Positions 44,578-54,572 of a DNA stretch of 64,000 nucleotides are shown here, in pieces (the stretch's first letter is position 1; every line of letters begins with the position of its first letter). The stretch is from Celeribacter baekdonensis (GTDB lineage Bacteria; Pseudomonadota; Alphaproteobacteria; Rhodobacterales; Rhodobacteraceae). The translations under genes were made by a program, and so were the position numbers. Location of the stretch: the NCBI RefSeq assembly GCF_900102315.1, contig NZ_FNBL01000010.1, forward strand, positions 62,001-126,000, in the 5' to 3' direction. The notes beneath the pieces are model-generated. The model did not search any database and was not told the origin of the DNA. It saw only the letters and a list, made by a program, of their open reading frames with translations.

Positions 44578-46490
44578 GCGGCTTTCTCCTGTGCAATCGC
44601 GCGCGCTTCGTCCCAATGGGCGCAGAGCCGCGCATAGGTTTGTGCCATTTGTGCTATGGCCACATCAGCAGCAATATCTCCGGTCATATAGGCTGCCGCC
44701 GCCTCCGCGAAAATAGTGCGGCCAACGGCAAACCCTTTGACAAGCGGGTAGCGCGCGGCCACTTTGAAACTGGCCACAAGTTCGGCCTCTTCTGCCGCCA
44801 ACCCCAGCACGACGATGCCCCTGACATGGGGATCATTTTCCTTGATGGCAGCGCAGGCAAGCTGCCATGCCGCATCCGATGTCATCGGCTCGAGCTTCCA
44901 CCAATCGGGATAGATGCCCAATTCATAGAACCGCCGGATGATCGCAGCATTGGTTCCATCCTTCACCTGTGCAACTTTGGAGGGGATCACTTCGAGGAGA
45001 AATTCCAAACGGTTGCGCCGCGCCGCCGTGAACAGCCGCAAGACGGTGGCTTCCTGTTGGGCTTTCATCTCGGCCGTGTCATCAGTGTGATAGAAGCACA
45101 GGCATTTGACCACGTGATCCAAAGGCCATTCCGACAGCCCTCCAAAATCGGGGCCCAGTTCCGGCTCCAGTTCCAGCGGCCGCGATCCGGGCCATTCCAC
45201 CGGACGACCGATCCAAAGCCCCTGCCCCGCCGCTTTATAAAGCGCATCGCGACCCAAACGGTGATCGCACAATAGCCCGTAGCCCTGACGGCCTTTGGCC
45301 ACGCGCGCGCAGGCGTCCAGACACAGCTCCTTGAACGCGCCGATCTTTTCAGGCGTGGCGCCATCCAACGCTTCCAACTGCATCCGGTGATCAAAGGCGA
45401 ACACCCGCATCGTTGACCAATCGCCACTGCGGTTCGTGGCCCAATGGATCTGCTCCAAAGCCGCATCCTTGCGCAGGGCCTTCTCTTTCACGCCCCGTTT
45501 GAGGAAGAACTCCAGCTCCGTCCAAGACGGGTAAGCCGGCGCGCAGCCATGGCGCGAGACGGCGAACGCGCCACAGGCATTGGCATATTTCAACGCGGTC
45601 GGCCAATCCTCATCGTCCAGCCAGCCTTTCAGCAGGCCCGACATGAAGCCATCTCCCGCGCCCAGCACATTGAAGACCTCAATCGGGAAACCCTCGCCCC
45701 CCAGCCCGTCCTCGAGGTGATCGGGGATCGCACCCTCAAACGCCACCGCGCCATCCGCGCCGCGTTTGCACACCAGTGTGGCCTTGGATACGGCCCGCAC
45801 CGCGCGCAGCGCCTTGATCGTATCGGTGGTGCCGCCCGCGATGTGGAACTCTTCCTCCGTGCCCACGATCAGATCGAAATGATGCAGCGTCGCTTGCAGC
45901 TTTGCCGTTACCGCCTCGGAGGCGATAAAGCGGTTCTCGCCATCGCCATGGCCGGAAAGCCCCCAGAGATTGGGGCGGTAATCAATATCGAGCGCGGTGC
46001 GCGCACCGTGTTTGCGCGCCAGCTCCAGCGTTTTGAGCACGGCCACTTCGGTGCGCGGGTGACTCAAATGCGTGCCGGTGGCGACAACCGAGCGCGATTG
46101 CGCCACAAAATCTTCCTCAATATCGTCTTCGCAAAGCGCCATATCGGCGCAGTTTTCGCGGTAGAAAATCAGCGGAAACTGTTCTTGATCGCGGATCCCC
46201 AGCAGCACCAGCGCTGTCAGGCGCTCCGGATCGGTTTTGATCCCGCGCGGGTCCACGCCTTCGCGCACCAACTGCTCGCGGATGAAACGGCCCATATGCT
46301 CATCGCCCACACGGGTAATCAGCGCCGATTTCAGCCCCAAGCGCGCCGTGCCCGCCGCCATATTGGTGGGGGAGCCACCGATATATTTCTGGAAGCTCCC
46401 CATATCTTCCAAACGGCCACCGATTTGCGCGCCGTAAAGATCCACGGAGGAGCGCCCGATCGTAATCAGATCCAGCGTCTTTTGCATCAA
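44574..46490 (-). CDS. iolC: bifunctional 5-dehydro-2-deoxygluconokinase / DUF2090 aldolase-like fusion
   Basis: A 638-residue fusion. Residues 1 to about 325 form a PfkB kinase ([14 protein letters not shown], the GGSPTNMA motif and the [11 protein letters not shown] catalytic Asp), which phosphorylates 2-deoxy-5-keto-gluconate. The remaining ~310 residues are a DUF2090 domain ([26 protein letters not shown]), proposed to carry out the following aldol cleavage, the job of IolJ elsewhere. The arrangement is common in alphaproteobacteria. It is coupled at both ends by ATGA overlaps. Confidence 0.92.
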   Translation of the reverse strand: MMQKTLDLITIGRSSVDLYGAQIGGRLEDMGSFQKYIGGSPTNMAAGTARLGLKSALITRVGDEHMGRFIREQLVREGVDPRGIKTDPERLTALVLLGIRDQEQFPLIFYRENCADMALCEDDIEEDFVAQSRSVVATGTHLSHPRTEVAVLKTLELARKHGARTALDIDYRPNLWGLSGHGDGENRFIASEAVTAKLQATLHHFDLIVGTEEEFHIAGGTTDTIKALRAVRAVSKATLVCKRGADGAVAFEGAIPDHLEDGLGGEGFPIEVFNVLGAGDGFMSGLLKGWLDDEDWPTALKYANACGAFAVSRHGCAPAYPSWTELEFFLKRGVKEKALRKDAALEQIHWATNRSGDWSTMRVFAFDHRMQLEALDGATPEKIGAFKELCLDACARVAKGRQGYGLLCDHRLGRDALYKAAGQGLWIGRPVEWPGSRPLELEPELGPDFGGLSEWPLDHVVKCLCFYHTDDTAEMKAQQEATVLRLFTAARRNRLEFLLEVIPSKVAQVKDGTNAAIIRRFYELGIYPDWWKLEPMTSDAAWQLACAAIKENDPHVRGIVVLGLAAEEAELVASFKVAARYPLVKGFAVGRTIFAEAAAAYMTGDIAADVAIAQMAQTYARLCAHWDEARAIAQEKAA

Positions 46491-47308
46491 ACCGTCCCTC
46501 CCAGAGACCCTTCGAGCTGGGCGAGCTCTTGCCCGCCTGCCATGAGATCTTGCAACTGTTCGGGCGTGATCTCGCCGCGTGCTGCCGTGCCCAAAGTCTG
46601 GCCGCGATTGAGAACGGTAAACCGATCCCCCACCGCCAAAGCATGGCGCACGTTATGGCTGATGAACACCACGCCCACGCCTTGCTTGCGCACGCGGTCA
46701 ATCGTCGCCAGCACATTGGAGGTTTGCCGCACGCCGAGCGCCGATGTCGGCTCGTCCAAAATCAGCACTTTCGCACCGAAATGCACCGCCCGTGCAATCG
46801 CGACCGTCTGCCGCTCGCCGCCAGACAGCGTGCCAACCGCCTGATCCGGTCCGCGCAGATTGATCCCCATCTCGCGCATCGCGTTGACGGTGATCTCGTT
46901 CATCTTCTTGATGTCCATCCGCTTGAACGGCCCACGGCCCGTTGTCGGTTCGCGACCCATGAAGAAGTTCCGCGTGACACTCATCAGCGGGATCATCGCG
47001 AGATCCTGGAACACGGTGGCAATCCCCGCCTCCATCGCATCGCGCGGGCTGGAGAAATCCATCGCCTTGCCGTTGATGGTGATCTCGCCCTTGGTGGGCT
47101 TATGCACGCCCGACATGGTTTTGATAAAGGTCGATTTGCCTGCGCCATTGTCGCCCAAAAGGCAATGGCATTCGCCCGGCCGCACATCGAAGCTGACGCC
47201 TGCGAGTGCAATAATATTGCCGAAATGCTTTTCGATATTCTTCATCTCGATAATCGGCTTGGCGGATGCCACAGCAGAGCCGTGATGGAATGTGGTATCG
47301 TCCGTCAT
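46487..47308 (-). CDS. ABC transporter ATP-binding protein of the inositol importer
   Basis: A 273-residue single-domain ribose-type ATPase: Walker [10 protein letters not shown], signature [14 protein letters not shown], Walker [12 protein letters not shown] and switch His (FISHN). Unlike RbsA it has one ATPase domain, so it probably works as a dimer. It overlaps the iolC start by 4 bp and lies 1 bp after the permease. Confidence 0.92.
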   Translation of the reverse strand: MTDDTTFHHGSAVASAKPIIEMKNIEKHFGNIIALAGVSFDVRPGECHCLLGDNGAGKSTFIKTMSGVHKPTKGEITINGKAMDFSSPRDAMEAGIATVFQDLAMIPLMSVTRNFFMGREPTTGRGPFKRMDIKKMNEITVNAMREMGINLRGPDQAVGTLSGGERQTVAIARAVHFGAKVLILDEPTSALGVRQTSNVLATIDRVRKQGVGVVFISHNVRHALAVGDRFTVLNRGQTLGTAARGEITPEQLQDLMAGGQELAQLEGSLGGTV

Positions 47309-47309
47309 A

Positions 47310-48416
47310 TCAACGCTCCCCCGTCACACGCTTGCGGATGTAATTGTTGAACAGAACCGCGATCAGCAGCATCCCGCCCAAGAAGACCTGAAACCAGTCC
47401 TGATCGAAGCTGGTGTAGCTCAATCCGATGACCACCATGCCGAAGATGATCGAGCCGAAGAAGGCCCCGATCGCCGAGCCGTAGCCCCCCGTGAGCAGAC
47501 AGCCGCCGATCACCGCCGCGATAATCGCCTCGAATTCCTTCATGAATCCGCGCCGCGCATCGGTGGAGCCCGCATCCATCACCGTGATGATGGCGACAAG
47601 CGCCGCGCAGCAGGCGGTGAACATGAAGAGCGAGATTTTGATCTTGCGCACCGGAACACCGGAATTGGAGGCCGCATTGCGATCCCCGCCCGCCGCAAAG
47701 ATCCAGTTGCCATAGGGCGTGCGCAGCAAAACGAAAGTGGCGACCAGCGTCAGCCCGATGAACCATAGAATCTCGACCGGAATACCGGGCACTTTCGGCG
47801 CGCCATTGTTGAATGTCTCGACAACGCCAATGCTTGCCAACCATGTAAACAGCCCGCCAAACGCATCGCCCGAAAACAGCGGGATCAGGAAATCCCCTTC
47901 AATCGCATCGCGCACGCCGCGCAGCTGCGTCGAGCCGCCCGTGGCCAGCTTCAGTCCGACGAGAGAGATCCCGCGCAGCACGAAGAGGAAGGCCAGTGTA
48001 ACGATAAAGGATGGCAGACCGGTTTTGAGCACAATGGAGCCATTCACCGCGCCAACCAGTGCCGCAAAAACGAAGGTGAGCGGGATTGCGATGATCAGCG
48101 GCAGGCCAAATGTCACAACACAAGCGCCGAAGATCAGCCCCGCAAAGGCAACCATCGACCCGATGGACAGATCAAACTCGCCACCGATCATCAAAAGCGC
48201 CGCGCCAATCGCGAGGATACCCAGCTGCGAGGCTGGCGTCATGAAATTCATGATGCCGGACAGGGTGAACATCGCGCTATCGGCGGTGAACAGAAAGAAA
48301 ATCGTGACAAGGATAACGCCAGCGATGGCCCCAAGCTCTGGGCGCTTCATCAAACGGGCACTGAAGGACTCACGCTTGAGCCGTTCGTCGGAATTGATTT
48401 GGGCTGTGTCGGCCAT
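47310..48416 (-). CDS. ABC transporter permease of the inositol importer
   Basis: A 368-residue permease of the ribose/inositol type with [17 protein letters not shown] (the conserved loop) and about nine hydrophobic helices. The ATG at 48416 gives a polar N-terminal tail of about 30 residues; the longer frame begins in the hairpin gap. It forms the channel for the binding protein at 48516. Confidence 0.9.
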   Translation of the reverse strand: MADTAQINSDERLKRESFSARLMKRPELGAIAGVILVTIFFLFTADSAMFTLSGIMNFMTPASQLGILAIGAALLMIGGEFDLSIGSMVAFAGLIFGACVVTFGLPLIIAIPLTFVFAALVGAVNGSIVLKTGLPSFIVTLAFLFVLRGISLVGLKLATGGSTQLRGVRDAIEGDFLIPLFSGDAFGGLFTWLASIGVVETFNNGAPKVPGIPVEILWFIGLTLVATFVLLRTPYGNWIFAAGGDRNAASNSGVPVRKIKISLFMFTACCAALVAIITVMDAGSTDARRGFMKEFEAIIAAVIGGCLLTGGYGSAIGAFFGSIIFGMVVIGLSYTSFDQDWFQVFLGGMLLIAVLFNNYIRKRVTGER

Positions 48417-48453
48417 TGCCGGTCTCCCTCCCGGATGAGGTATGGATATAACA

Positions 48454-48482
48454 AGGCCGCGACGCGGAGCGCACCGCGGCCT
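48454..48482 (-). terminator. hairpin between inositol-binding protein and permease genes
   Basis: AGGCCGCG pairs with CGCGGCCT over a 13-nt loop. It follows the binding-protein stop on the minus strand and has no T-run, like the hairpins after the two other binding-protein genes in this window. Confidence 0.5.
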
Positions 48483-48515
48483 CAATGCATTCAAGACCTG
48501 TCAGTCAGGTTTGGA

Positions 48516-49442
48516 TCAGCGAATACCCTTGGCCGAGAGATCAACCACCTGCGCCGCTTTTTCCTGCGTGATCAAGTTCGGGCCGGAGGGCACGTTACCG
48601 CCCGGGATCAAACCATATTCCGCATTGAGCGCGAGGAAGATCACCGGAAGATACCCTTGCAGGAATTGCTGCTGATCGATGCCGAAAGAGGCGCGGCCAT
48701 CGGCAACAGCTTCCAGAAAGCCCGCCGAAAGATCGAAGGTCGCGACATTGACCTCACCCGTGCGGCCAACCGCTTCCACGGCGGCAATTGACGGCTCGCC
48801 AACCAGCGATGCGCCAAGGCCCATGATTGTATCGATATCAGGGTTGGATTCGAGCGCGGCTTTCACCTTCGCTTGCACCTCAGCCGGATCATTCTGCGTC
48901 GGGATCACGTCAACCTTGCCGCCGAACCCTTCGGAGAAGCCCGCACAGCGCTGGTCAAGCGAGACGTTGCCCACTTCCTGATTCACACAGATGCCGGTTT
49001 TGCCGCCCATCGAGGCCAGTTTCTCGCCCGCAGCTTTACCCGCATCGAACTCATCCTGACCAACATGAAGCAGCGCACCCAGCGACTTGGAGACGTCAGA
49101 GCCGGAGTTCATTGAGATCACCGGAATGCCTGCGGCCACAGCGCGCTGGATCGACGGGGACAGCGCATCCGCATCGGGGATCGAAACCACAAGGCCGTCA
49201 GGCTCTTGGTTCACGGCCGCGTCAATCAGCTGGCTCATCGCCACCATGTCGAAGGTTTCGGGCGCACGGTAGTCCACCGTTGCGCCGGAGTCTTTTGCCG
49301 CCTTGTCGACGCCGTTTTTCACGACGGACCAGAACGGATCATTCGCCTGCCCATGCGACACGACGATGATATCTTGCGCGAAAGCTGGCGCGGCAAGTGC
49401 CAGAGCCATAGCGGTCGCAGTCACTTTAACGAATTTGGTCAT
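48516..49442 (-). CDS. inositol-type sugar-binding protein
   Basis: A 308-residue periplasmic protein. The signal peptide is residues 1-22 (VTATAMALALAAPAFA). The mature fold is type-1 periplasmic: VSHGQANDPFWSVVKNGVDKAA, GLVVSIPDADA, and an AGKAAGEKL-CVNQE region. It heads the leftward iol operon, with a palindromic GGAA-N6-TTCC site upstream. The ligand is very probably myo-inositol given the operon. Confidence 0.92.
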   Translation of the reverse strand: MTKFVKVTATAMALALAAPAFAQDIIVVSHGQANDPFWSVVKNGVDKAAKDSGATVDYRAPETFDMVAMSQLIDAAVNQEPDGLVVSIPDADALSPSIQRAVAAGIPVISMNSGSDVSKSLGALLHVGQDEFDAGKAAGEKLASMGGKTGICVNQEVGNVSLDQRCAGFSEGFGGKVDVIPTQNDPAEVQAKVKAALESNPDIDTIMGLGASLVGEPSIAAVEAVGRTGEVNVATFDLSAGFLEAVADGRASFGIDQQQFLQGYLPVIFLALNAEYGLIPGGNVPSGPNLITQEKAAQVVDLSAKGIR

Positions 49443-49572
49443 GTTTCCTCCCTAGACCGTTTTGGGGCGTTCCTCTTCGCCCGACGACCAGCGTGATGCT
49501 GGAGCGCATCACCTCGCGGCATCAGCCGCTCAGCGCCTTTCAGCGGGATGATTCCCCCTCCCGCCTCGGTAA

Positions 49573-49588
49573 TGGAATTAATATTCCA
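49573..49588. promoter_or_regulatory. IolR-type operator before the iol operon
   Basis: TGGAATTAATATTCCA: perfect 6-bp arms around TAAT, fitting the GGAA-N6-TTCC motif described for rhizobial IolR. It lies 131 bp before the binding-protein ATG. Confidence 0.7.
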
Positions 49589-49625
49589 TTTTTTTGAGAA
49601 AGGCAACCGTTCTATTCTTGAAGTT

Positions 49626-50462
49626 TCACGCGCCCGTTCCAAGCAGGCTGCCCGCGCCCACCGCGATCGTCGTCGCCAAAGTCATTGAGGCGATCGGCAC
49701 CCGAAACGCACCGGAATCCACCTCCCGTGCAATCAGCTGGGCCGCTGCGAGCTTCGCCAAGGGGCAATCCGCCGAATCTGTCAGCAGAATCACGGGCACC
49801 CCTTTTACATGGGCGGCCTCTGCAATGCCCCGCGTTTCCTGTGCGAAAGGCGCGAAAGTCACTGCAAAAAGCACATCCCCTGATTGGATCGAGGCTGTAT
49901 ATTCAACGCCCGCTATGCCCGTATGCACAATGCAGGGGATCTCCATTTTTTGCAGCATATACCCCATATAACTCACTACCGGATAGGAACGCCGCACCCC
50001 GACCAGATGCACGACGCGCGCCCGCGCGATCTGCTCAATTGCGGCTGTCAACTGCTCCACGCCATCGTTATTCGATAGAGAAATAAGGGATTTGTGGCCC
50101 GCTTCAATGAAATCGGCCAGAAGTCGTGCGCCGCCATGCCCACCGCGTGCGCGCAGATCGCTTAGCCGTTCGGGATAGTCCGGACGCGATTGCGCATACT
50201 CCGCGCGAAACAGCGCCTGCATCTCGGAATAGCCAGAGAAACCAAGTGCCTGACAAAACCGCATGAAAGCCGAAGGGGCAACGCCCGCAGCGGCGGAAAT
50301 CTCCGCCACCGTAGAGACGGCAATCAGGTTGATATTCGCGCGCAGATATTCCGCGCACTGCCGCAAGCGCTTGGGAAGCGAGCCGCCAATCCGATCCAGC
50401 CGCGCCATAAGCTGCGTGATCGTCTCTGGCGGGTCCTGCGGGCCGTCCGATATGCTTTCCAT
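49626..50462 (-). CDS. iolR: RpiR/MurR-family regulator (IolR-like)
   Basis: A 278-residue regulator with an N-terminal RpiR helix-turn-helix (about residues 37-80, VAEISAAAGVAPSAFMRFCQALGFSG) and a SIS sugar-phosphate-binding domain (IARARVVHLVGVRRSYPV, SGDVLFAVTFAPFAQETRG). Alphaproteobacterial iol clusters use RpiR-type IolR repressors released by an inositol-pathway intermediate, and the operators on both sides support this. It lies between the two iol operons. Confidence 0.85.
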   Translation of the reverse strand: MESISDGPQDPPETITQLMARLDRIGGSLPKRLRQCAEYLRANINLIAVSTVAEISAAAGVAPSAFMRFCQALGFSGYSEMQALFRAEYAQSRPDYPERLSDLRARGGHGGARLLADFIEAGHKSLISLSNNDGVEQLTAAIEQIARARVVHLVGVRRSYPVVSYMGYMLQKMEIPCIVHTGIAGVEYTASIQSGDVLFAVTFAPFAQETRGIAEAAHVKGVPVILLTDSADCPLAKLAAAQLIAREVDSGAFRVPIASMTLATTIAVGAGSLLGTGA

Positions 50463-50510
50463 CTGTATACTCCCCCTTGACAGATATTAGTAATATAGCG
50501 AATAGAGAAT

Positions 50511-50526
50511 TGGAATAAAAATTCTG
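50511..50526. promoter_or_regulatory. IolR-type operator candidate before the dehydrogenase operon
   Basis: TGGAATAAAAATTCTG keeps GGAA-N6-TTC with one mismatch in the right arm. It lies between the RpiR gene and the dehydrogenase start at 50614 and can serve both. Confidence 0.5.
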
Positions 50527-50613
50527 ATTTTTTCAAAATCCAAACGAGATCAGGATCTATTCGGGACGAATGGCAAGACGGTAAGCTAGGCCGTGCTCGG
50601 GGGAGGAGCAATC

Positions 50614-51732
50614 ATGAAAACTCTAGGGCTTGCCCTAATCGGAACGGGTTACATGGGCAAGGCCCATGCGCTCGCGTATCGTGCGGCGCGGGCGGTCTTC
50701 GGCGATCTGCCAGAGGTGCGGTTGATGTGGCTTTGCGATCAGACGGACGATCTTGCGCACAAGATGGCAGATCAGTTTGGCTTTCAACATGCCACAACCG
50801 ATTGGCGCGCAATGGTCCGCGCTGAGGAGGTCGATATCGTCTCGATCACCAGCCCCAACGCGTTTCACTATGAGATGGCGCTGGCGGCAATTGAGGCGGG
50901 CAAACATGTGCATTGCGAAAAGCCGCTCTCGCTGACGCTGGATCAGGCGCGCGCGATGGAAGAGGCCGCGCGCAAGCACGGCGTGAAAACCATGGTCGGC
51001 TATAATTACACGCATAACCCTGCCTTCCGGCATGCGCAGCGGTTGATTGCGGAGGGCGCGATTGGTGATCTTGTGCATTTCCGTGGCTGGGTCGATGAGG
51101 ATTATCAGGCCGATCCCGATCTGCCATGGAGCTGGCGCGCCACCCGCACGCAGGCGGGGCTAGGGACGCTGGGTGATCTCGGCTGCCATCTGGTTTCGCT
51201 CGCCTACGGGTTGATGGGGCCAATCGACAGCCTGATCGCGGATACGCAGATCATCCATACCACCCGCCCCGTGGCCAATTCCGATACCCGCGCCGCGGTG
51301 GAGAACGAAGACACCGCCTCCGCCATCGTGCGTTTTGCCAGCGGGGCACAAGGCACTTTGTGCACCTCCCGCTCGGCTTGGGGGCGCAAGAACCGTCTGG
51401 ATTGGGAAGTTCACGGCACCAAAGGCATGATTACCTTCGCGCAGGAACGCCTCAACGAATTGCAGATCTACCAGAACGAGGGGCCTGTCGCGCAGCAGGG
51501 CTTCCGCACGATCCTGACCGGCCCCGCCCACGCGCCCTACGGGGATTTCTGCCCTGCTGCCGGCCATCAACTCGGCTTTGGGGATCTCAAAACCATCGAA
51601 GTTGCCGCCTTCCTGCGCTGGATCGCGGGCGGGCCGCAAAGCGCCCCCAGCTTTACCGACGCCCTCCCGTTCGAGGCCGTCATCCACGCAATTGACGCCA
51701 GCGCCCGCAGCGGCCAGCGCATCACCCTCTAA
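50614..51732 (+). CDS. Gfo/Idh/MocA-family oxidoreductase (inositol dehydrogenase-like)
   Basis: A 372-residue NAD(P) oxidoreductase: GTGYMGKAHA nucleotide motif, CEKPLSLTLDQA with conserved Lys, and GDLGCHLVSLA with the catalytic Asp/His pair. Start at 50614 follows GGGGGAGGAG. It may oxidise a second inositol isomer or act on scyllo-inositol alongside IolG. It is the first gene of the rightward iol operon, 20 bp before iolG. Confidence 0.87.
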   Translation: MKTLGLALIGTGYMGKAHALAYRAARAVFGDLPEVRLMWLCDQTDDLAHKMADQFGFQHATTDWRAMVRAEEVDIVSITSPNAFHYEMALAAIEAGKHVHCEKPLSLTLDQARAMEEAARKHGVKTMVGYNYTHNPAFRHAQRLIAEGAIGDLVHFRGWVDEDYQADPDLPWSWRATRTQAGLGTLGDLGCHLVSLAYGLMGPIDSLIADTQIIHTTRPVANSDTRAAVENEDTASAIVRFASGAQGTLCTSRSAWGRKNRLDWEVHGTKGMITFAQERLNELQIYQNEGPVAQQGFRTILTGPAHAPYGDFCPAAGHQLGFGDLKTIEVAAFLRWIAGGPQSAPSFTDALPFEAVIHAIDASARSGQRITL

Positions 51733-51752
51733 CTGTTCCCGAAAGGACCGTC

Positions 51753-52766
51753 ATGACACTCAACGTCGCTCTCTTCGGCGCAGGCCGGATCGGCAAAGTT
51801 CACGCCGCCTCGATCAAATCCGATCCCCGCGCCCGTCTCGTCGCTGTCACCGATGTGATGGAAGAGGCCGCGCAAGCCCTCGCCACCGAGCACGGGATTG
51901 CCGTGCGCAGCGCGGAGGACATCCTCAACGACAGCAGCATCGACGCGATCCTGATTGCCTCCTCCACCAATACCCATGCCGATCTGATCGAGCGTGGCGT
52001 GGCGGCGGGCAAGGCGGTGTTCTGTGAAAAGCCGATTGATCTGGATCTGGCGCGCGCGCTCAAGGTTCGCACCTCTGTCGCGGCCAGCGGCAAGCCGGTG
52101 ATGATGGGCTTCAACCGCCGGTTTGATCCAAATTTCGCCGCCCTCAAAGCCGCGTTTGCGGCGGGCGAGATTGGCAAGGGTGAGTTGCTTTCCGTCACCT
52201 CCTACGATCCGGCCCCACCGCCTGTGAGCTATGTGAAGGTCTCGGGCGGGCTGTTCCGCGATATGATGATCCATGATTTCGATATGTGCTGCTGGCTGTT
52301 CGGCCTACCCGAAAAAGTCACCGCGACAGGCTCGTGTCTTGTCGATCCGGCGATTGGAGCGGCGGGCGATGTGGATACCGCCGTCGTCATCCTGCATTAC
52401 GCAGACGGGCGTATTGCCACGATCCGCAACTCCCGCCGCGCGGTCTTTGGCTATGATCAACGGCTTGAACTCCTCGGCTCTGAGGGCCTCCTCTCGGTCG
52501 AGAACCAGCTTGAGAGCACGCTGAGCAAATCCACCGCGTCGGGCGTCAGCTCGGCCAAGCCGCAGCTGTTCTTCCTTGAGCGCTACATGCGCGCCTATGA
52601 AACGGAATGGGCGGGCTTCCTTGACGCGCTTACTTCCGGCACGGCAACGCCCGCGACCGTGCAAGATGGCGTCAACGCTCTGGCGCTCGCCGAGGCGGCC
52701 AATATCTCGCATCGCGAGGGCCGCACTGTGACAATCACCGCTGAGATGGTCGGAGCCACGTCATGA
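51753..52766 (+). CDS. iolG: myo-inositol 2-dehydrogenase
   Basis: A 337-residue Gfo/Idh/MocA protein: FGAGRIGKVHAASI, CEKPIDLDLA, GFNRRFDPNFAAL and HDFDMCCWLFG with catalytic Asp/His match IolG. It oxidises myo-inositol to scyllo-inosose with NAD+, the first step after import. Its stop overlaps the start of a truncated TIM-barrel gene (ATGA). Confidence 0.92.
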   Translation: MTLNVALFGAGRIGKVHAASIKSDPRARLVAVTDVMEEAAQALATEHGIAVRSAEDILNDSSIDAILIASSTNTHADLIERGVAAGKAVFCEKPIDLDLARALKVRTSVAASGKPVMMGFNRRFDPNFAALKAAFAAGEIGKGELLSVTSYDPAPPPVSYVKVSGGLFRDMMIHDFDMCCWLFGLPEKVTATGSCLVDPAIGAAGDVDTAVVILHYADGRIATIRNSRRAVFGYDQRLELLGSEGLLSVENQLESTLSKSTASGVSSAKPQLFFLERYMRAYETEWAGFLDALTSGTATPATVQDGVNALALAEAANISHREGRTVTITAEMVGATS

Positions 52767-52865
52767 AGATCGGCTGCTGCAGATGGATCTTCGGCGGTGA
52801 ACCCCTCGCCCTGAGTGCCGCGCAGATGCAGCGCGCGGGGCTCGACGGGATGGAACTGTTCGGAG
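52763..52865 (+). pseudogene. 5' fragment of a sugar phosphate isomerase/epimerase-like gene
   Basis: The first ~33 codons read MKIGCCRWIFGGEPLALSAA then MQRAGLDGMELFG, the usual opening of an IolE/IolH-type TIM barrel. After this the sequence belongs to an IS6 element and the frame ends in unrelated residues at 52981. It was co-translated with iolG before the insertion. Confidence 0.7.
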
Positions 52866-53336
52866 GGGATCGTCAAGTTATCGGCATTCTTGGCAGCGAA
52901 AGCCGGGACACGAGATATCAAGCAGCCTTTAGCTCACGTGTGATGTCGTCCCGGATCCAATGTGCGTCGGCTCTGGATTGACGGCAGCAAGCGGCAGACA
53001 GGGTGTGGCGGCGCGGGCGGAAGATATTTTGGACTTGATCATGAATGGAGAGAAATTGTTGCGCTTGGCCAGGCGATTTGAAACAGGCCATACATTTTTC
53101 TCGCCTTCAGGTCGGCCTGTGCGACCCTTCGGATCGATTGTTGAGACCTTTATGACTGCAATGCTCGATTCCCGGAGCAAGCTTCTTCAGGGCGGCTCCG
53201 TCACTTCGAAGTTTATCAGCGACAATCACCCGCGGCTCACCAAATGCCTTGAATAGCTTGCGGAAAAATCGACTTGCGGCCTGTTTGCTGCGCCGCGATT
53301 GGACAAGTATGTCGAGCACGTCGCCACGACTATCGA
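52865..53336 (-). mobile_element. IS6-family transposase remnant (C-terminal half)
   Basis: Minus-strand frames together encode VDSRGDVLDILVQSRRSKQA, FFRKLFKAFGEPRVIVADKL, HCSHKGLNNRSEGSHRPT, then after a shift KSPGQAQQFLSIHDQVQNIF, RPRRHTLSA and after another shift DITRELKAA and stop at 52918-52920. These are successive blocks of IS6 transposases. The N-terminal half is missing where the next element begins. It caused the truncation of the isomerase gene. Confidence 0.75.
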
Positions 53337-53876
53337 CAGTGTTGTCACGTTAATGCCCTGGACATCGCTGGCTCATTGATCTGGGCGTAGGCGGTGTCGA
53401 TGCAGACATTGAAAATCAACGACAAGCGCCACCGGTTTCCGCCCCAGATCATTGCTCATGTTGTCTGGCTCTACGTCCGGTTCAACTTGAGCCTGCGCGA
53501 GGTCGAGGAGTTGATGCTGAAACGTGGTGTGGACGTTTCGTATGAAACGGTCCGGCGCTGGACCGTCAAGTCTGGCCCCTTGATCGCCCATGGTCTACGG
53601 CGACGGCAGCCGCGCCCCGGGGATGTCGGACACCTGGACGAAGTCCTCGTGAAGATCGCGGGCCGATCATACTGGCTGGCGGGCGGTTGATCAACAGGGC
53701 GTCGTTCTTGAGGAAATCCTGCAATCGAAGCGAGACAAGCGCGCCGCCGTGCCGCCCTCACCATCCGCTACAATAGGCTCGAAGCACTCGAGGCCTGGAA
53801 CTATGCGGAAAATGTCGCCTGAGCATCGACCACTACGCCCACTCACAAGCCGGTCGAGTTAATGTGACAACACTCT
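53337..53876 (+). mobile_element. degenerate IS6-family element with terminal repeats
   Basis: Bases 53394-53690 encode an IS6 transposase N-terminus (RHRFPPQIIAHVVWLYVRFN, VDVSYETVRRWTVKSGP, RPGDVGHLDEVLVKIAG); the frame then shifts and continues as AVDQQGVVLEEILQSKRDKRAA. The catalytic core beyond this is lost. AGTGTTGTCACGTTAA at 53337-53352 is inverted near 53860-53876 (AGTGTTGTCACATTAA on the other strand), marking both ends. The element is about 540 bp, so it has a large internal deletion. Confidence 0.7.
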
Positions 53877-54224
53877 TAAAACCTCAGACAATCACAGAAA
53901 AGACGGCACCAATGAGGTGGTTACGTTGTTGTCATGGAATTGGGCGCCCCGTCTCGAGCACTGACTCTCAAGCCACATAAGCCGCGGCATCAATGGCCCG
54001 GTTACGGATCACGCAAAGCGGTGATGGTATCTCTCGTCATGTGACATATCCCTTTCTCTGCGAGAATTGACGGCGTCTTCAACACCGCCATGATATGCCA
54101 CCCCTCAGGGGCCATCACCAACTTTTAGCTATAGCTCAGCATTCCCGCAGGCCCCTGCCGGAACGTATCCTTGCCCGCACCTGAGCTGCGATCCGCGGAG
54201 AGAATTTCACCTCCCTGCGGCTTC
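53877..54224. other. intergenic stretch without a recognised gene
   Basis: About 350 bp between the IS6 element and the hypothetical gene. I see no domain, RNA or clear repeat in it. Confidence 0.4.
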
Positions 54225-54572
54225 TCAGTCCGCCGCAGACATTTTTTGAACTTCCCTGTAAACACTGTACCAAAATGACACGCGTCGGCGAAGTTCTGCC
54301 GCATTCTTTTCGATCTCAACCAGCATGGTTCGAAGTGGTTCGTCGTAAACGTCAAAAATGTCATTTCGATATTTGAAATTTCGCCGTCCCGGAACAACCG
54401 TTGTAATCCATCCTTTTCCAGATATTTTGTTATATTTTCTACCTGTCATGCGCGACCAGACTATTCGGCCTTGGAACGGTGTGCTTGCGCCCTTAACTTG
54501 TAAAAAAATCGGTGGGCGCCTTTTGTTTACTTGGTCATGATCTTTTATGAATTCCCTTACGATGACCTGCAA
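54225..54572 (-). CDS. hypothetical protein
   Basis: A 115-codon open frame with a basic, Lys/Arg-rich composition and an amphipathic C-terminal helix (EPLRTMLVEIEKNAAELRRR). I recognise no family. Its base composition is more AT-rich than the catabolic genes and it lies among IS debris, so it is either a recently acquired gene or a chance frame. No strong ribosome site precedes the ATG at 54572. Confidence 0.4.
   Translation of the reverse strand: MQVIVREFIKDHDQVNKRRPPIFLQVKGASTPFQGRIVWSRMTGRKYNKISGKGWITTVVPGRRNFKYRNDIFDVYDEPLRTMLVEIEKNAAELRRRVSFWYSVYREVQKMSAAD

Noticed and set aside
41785-44637. A 950-codon plus-strand open frame across iolE and iolD
   Set aside because: It is antisense to two well-recognised iol genes and has low-complexity Arg/His/Gly composition and no domain. 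It is produced by GC-rich third codon positions.
45444-46844. A 466-codon plus-strand open frame across iolC and the inositol ATPase gene
   Set aside because: Antisense to two genes with clear motifs; no homology and no ribosome site.
53394-53690. An intact small transposase gene
   Set aside because: It is only the IS6 N-terminus; the frame shifts right after KIAGRSYWL and the catalytic core is missing.
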